A stretch of 64,000 nt of DNA, taken from the NCBI GenBank assembly GCA_902791035.1, contig CADAUA010000009.1, positions 1 through 64,000 on the forward strand, in the 5' to 3' direction. Below the pieces are notes generated by a model that saw nothing but the letters and a program-made list of their open reading frames with translations, searched no databases and had not been told where the DNA came from. This DNA is from an uncultured Coriobacteriaceae bacterium (GTDB taxonomy: Bacteria; Actinomycetota; Coriobacteriia; Coriobacteriales; Atopobiaceae). A program made the translations under genes and the position numbers. Shown here one piece after another: positions 63,296 through 64,000 of this stretch. Position 1 is the stretch's first letter, and each line of letters begins with the position of its first letter.

Positions 63296-64000
63296 CTAGA
63301 ACCAGCGCCGCCACTTGAAGTAGGCCACCTCCGCGGTAACGAGCGCCGCTGCCATGGCTATGAGGGTGAAGTAGCCGAAGGGGTTATGCAGCTCCGGCAT
63401 GTACTCCCAGTTCATGCCATACCAACCCGTGATCAGGGTGAGCGGCATGAAGATGGAGGTGATCACCGTGAGGAGCGAGACCACTGCGTTCTGTCGCACG
63501 TCTATCTGGTCTTGGTAGCTGGAGCGGACCTGCTGGCAGTAGTCCCGCAGGACGCGCGCGTCGTCCGCCAGGCGCCTCAGGCGAGCCACCAGCTGGCGAT
63601 AGAGCTGGCGTGTGCGCTTGGGCATGCCCGTGGCGGGAGCCTCCTGCAGGTCGTCCACCGCCTCGGCCAGCTGGCGGTAGAAGCGCTGCCGCACCGAGAG
63701 GTCACCGCGCACGGAGTTGATGTAGCTCACGAAGCCGCCAGGCAGCTTGCGCATCTCCTCGCCGATGTTCGCCTCCAGCTGGTCCAGGTGGGTCTCCAGC
63801 TGCACGAGCTGCTCGGCGTCGTCGCGCACCAGCACGTCGATGAGCTCGGCCAGGACCGTGGACACGTTCTGCTTTCGCAGCATCTGGCGGTCAAGGTAGC
63901 GGTCCACGAGTGCGGCGCCCTCCTCGGTGCCCACCACGAGCCAGAGGGTGCCCCCGCGGATGAGGAAGGCCAGCTGGATGTCCGCCACACGGCCCCTGTC
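63296..64000 (-). CDS. corA: CorA-type magnesium/divalent metal transporter (5'-truncated)
   Basis: C-terminal part (234 codons) of a CorA channel; the frame stays open to the window edge, so the start lies outside. A long charged helix (LETHLDQLEANIGEEMRKLP) precedes the two membrane helices (NAVVSLLTVITSIFMPLTLITGWYGMNW and FGYFTLIAMAAALVTAEVAYF), and the selectivity motif GMN follows helix 1. It carries Mg2+ or Co2+/Ni2+ across the membrane. GTG at 63988 is an internal codon or an alternative start; the usual protein is about 310-350 residues, so about 80-100 are missing. Confidence 0.9.
   Translation of the reverse strand, partial: DRGRVADIQLAFLIRGGTLWLVVGTEEGAALVDRYLDRQMLRKQNVSTVLAELIDVLVRDDAEQLVQLETHLDQLEANIGEEMRKLPGGFVSYINSVRGDLSVRQRFYRQLAEAVDDLQEAPATGMPKRTRQLYRQLVARLRRLADDARVLRDYCQQVRSSYQDQIDVRQNAVVSLLTVITSIFMPLTLITGWYGMNWEYMPELHNPFGYFTLIAMAAALVTAEVAYFKWRRWF

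Overview
The window is a GC-rich, gene-dense bacterial chromosome segment with no rRNA, tRNA or CRISPR that I can see. Gene content (AddAB, LytTR/GHKL two-component system, a phosphofructokinase of mixed donor signature, PepF/PepV/C69 peptidases, a PaaK-ACT pair, Y-family polymerase with a YolD-like partner) and the base composition suggest an anaerobic actinobacterium of the Coriobacteriia, Olsenella/Atopobiaceae-like. That placement is an inference from style and content, not from a marker gene comparison.

Layout. 1-6.3 kb: dnaE and a DUF559-like nuclease gene, set among arrays of a short word (core CGTCTGC). 6.3-14.9 kb, minus strand: a PLP aminotransferase, the addB-addA recombination helicase/nuclease pair and a TrpR-like regulator. 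15.0-18.5 kb: two membrane protein genes, then dapA-dapB (lysine/diaminopimelate) preceded on their own strand by a complete intrinsic terminator. 19-25.8 kb: M20 peptidase, LysR regulator, TatA-like protein, deoD, paaK-ACT. 26-33 kb, mostly plus strand: phosphofructokinase, a Tat-type lipoprotein, a class II amidotransferase, a DEDDh exonuclease and a HelD-like helicase. 33.2-36.5 kb: divergent pepF and an aminotransferase. 36.5-38.8 kb: a DJ-1/Y-polymerase/YolD operon ending in a 35-codon gene. 38.9-46.4 kb: orphan PTS EIIA, a MacB-like ABC exporter, and an AgrA/AgrC-like regulator with two kinases. 46.5-52.9 kb: a beta-glucosidase operon of two membrane-anchored GH3 enzymes plus a GtrA-like protein, transcribed away from the regulator. 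53.5-54.9 kb: a second DUF559-like nuclease gene in its own word array. 55-64 kb: DAHP synthase, C69 and M20 dipeptidases, a ferredoxin-like aldo/keto reductase, a Tat-exported cell-wall hydrolase, a nucleoid-associated protein and a truncated corA.

Most unusual content. Two diverged paralogues of a predicted PD-(D/E)XK (DUF559-like) protein each sit inside a set of short inverted-repeat words. The word differs between the two loci, but the layout is the same: one array just after the stop codon, another about 260-280 bases before the start. Many other gene ends carry their own locus-specific palindromic word, for example a perfect 28-bp-arm hairpin after deoD. I propose that the paralogues and the words form a mobile or self-recognition system. 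The regulatory locus is also notable: the upstream of the two GHKL kinases has lost the conserved phospho-acceptor histidine.
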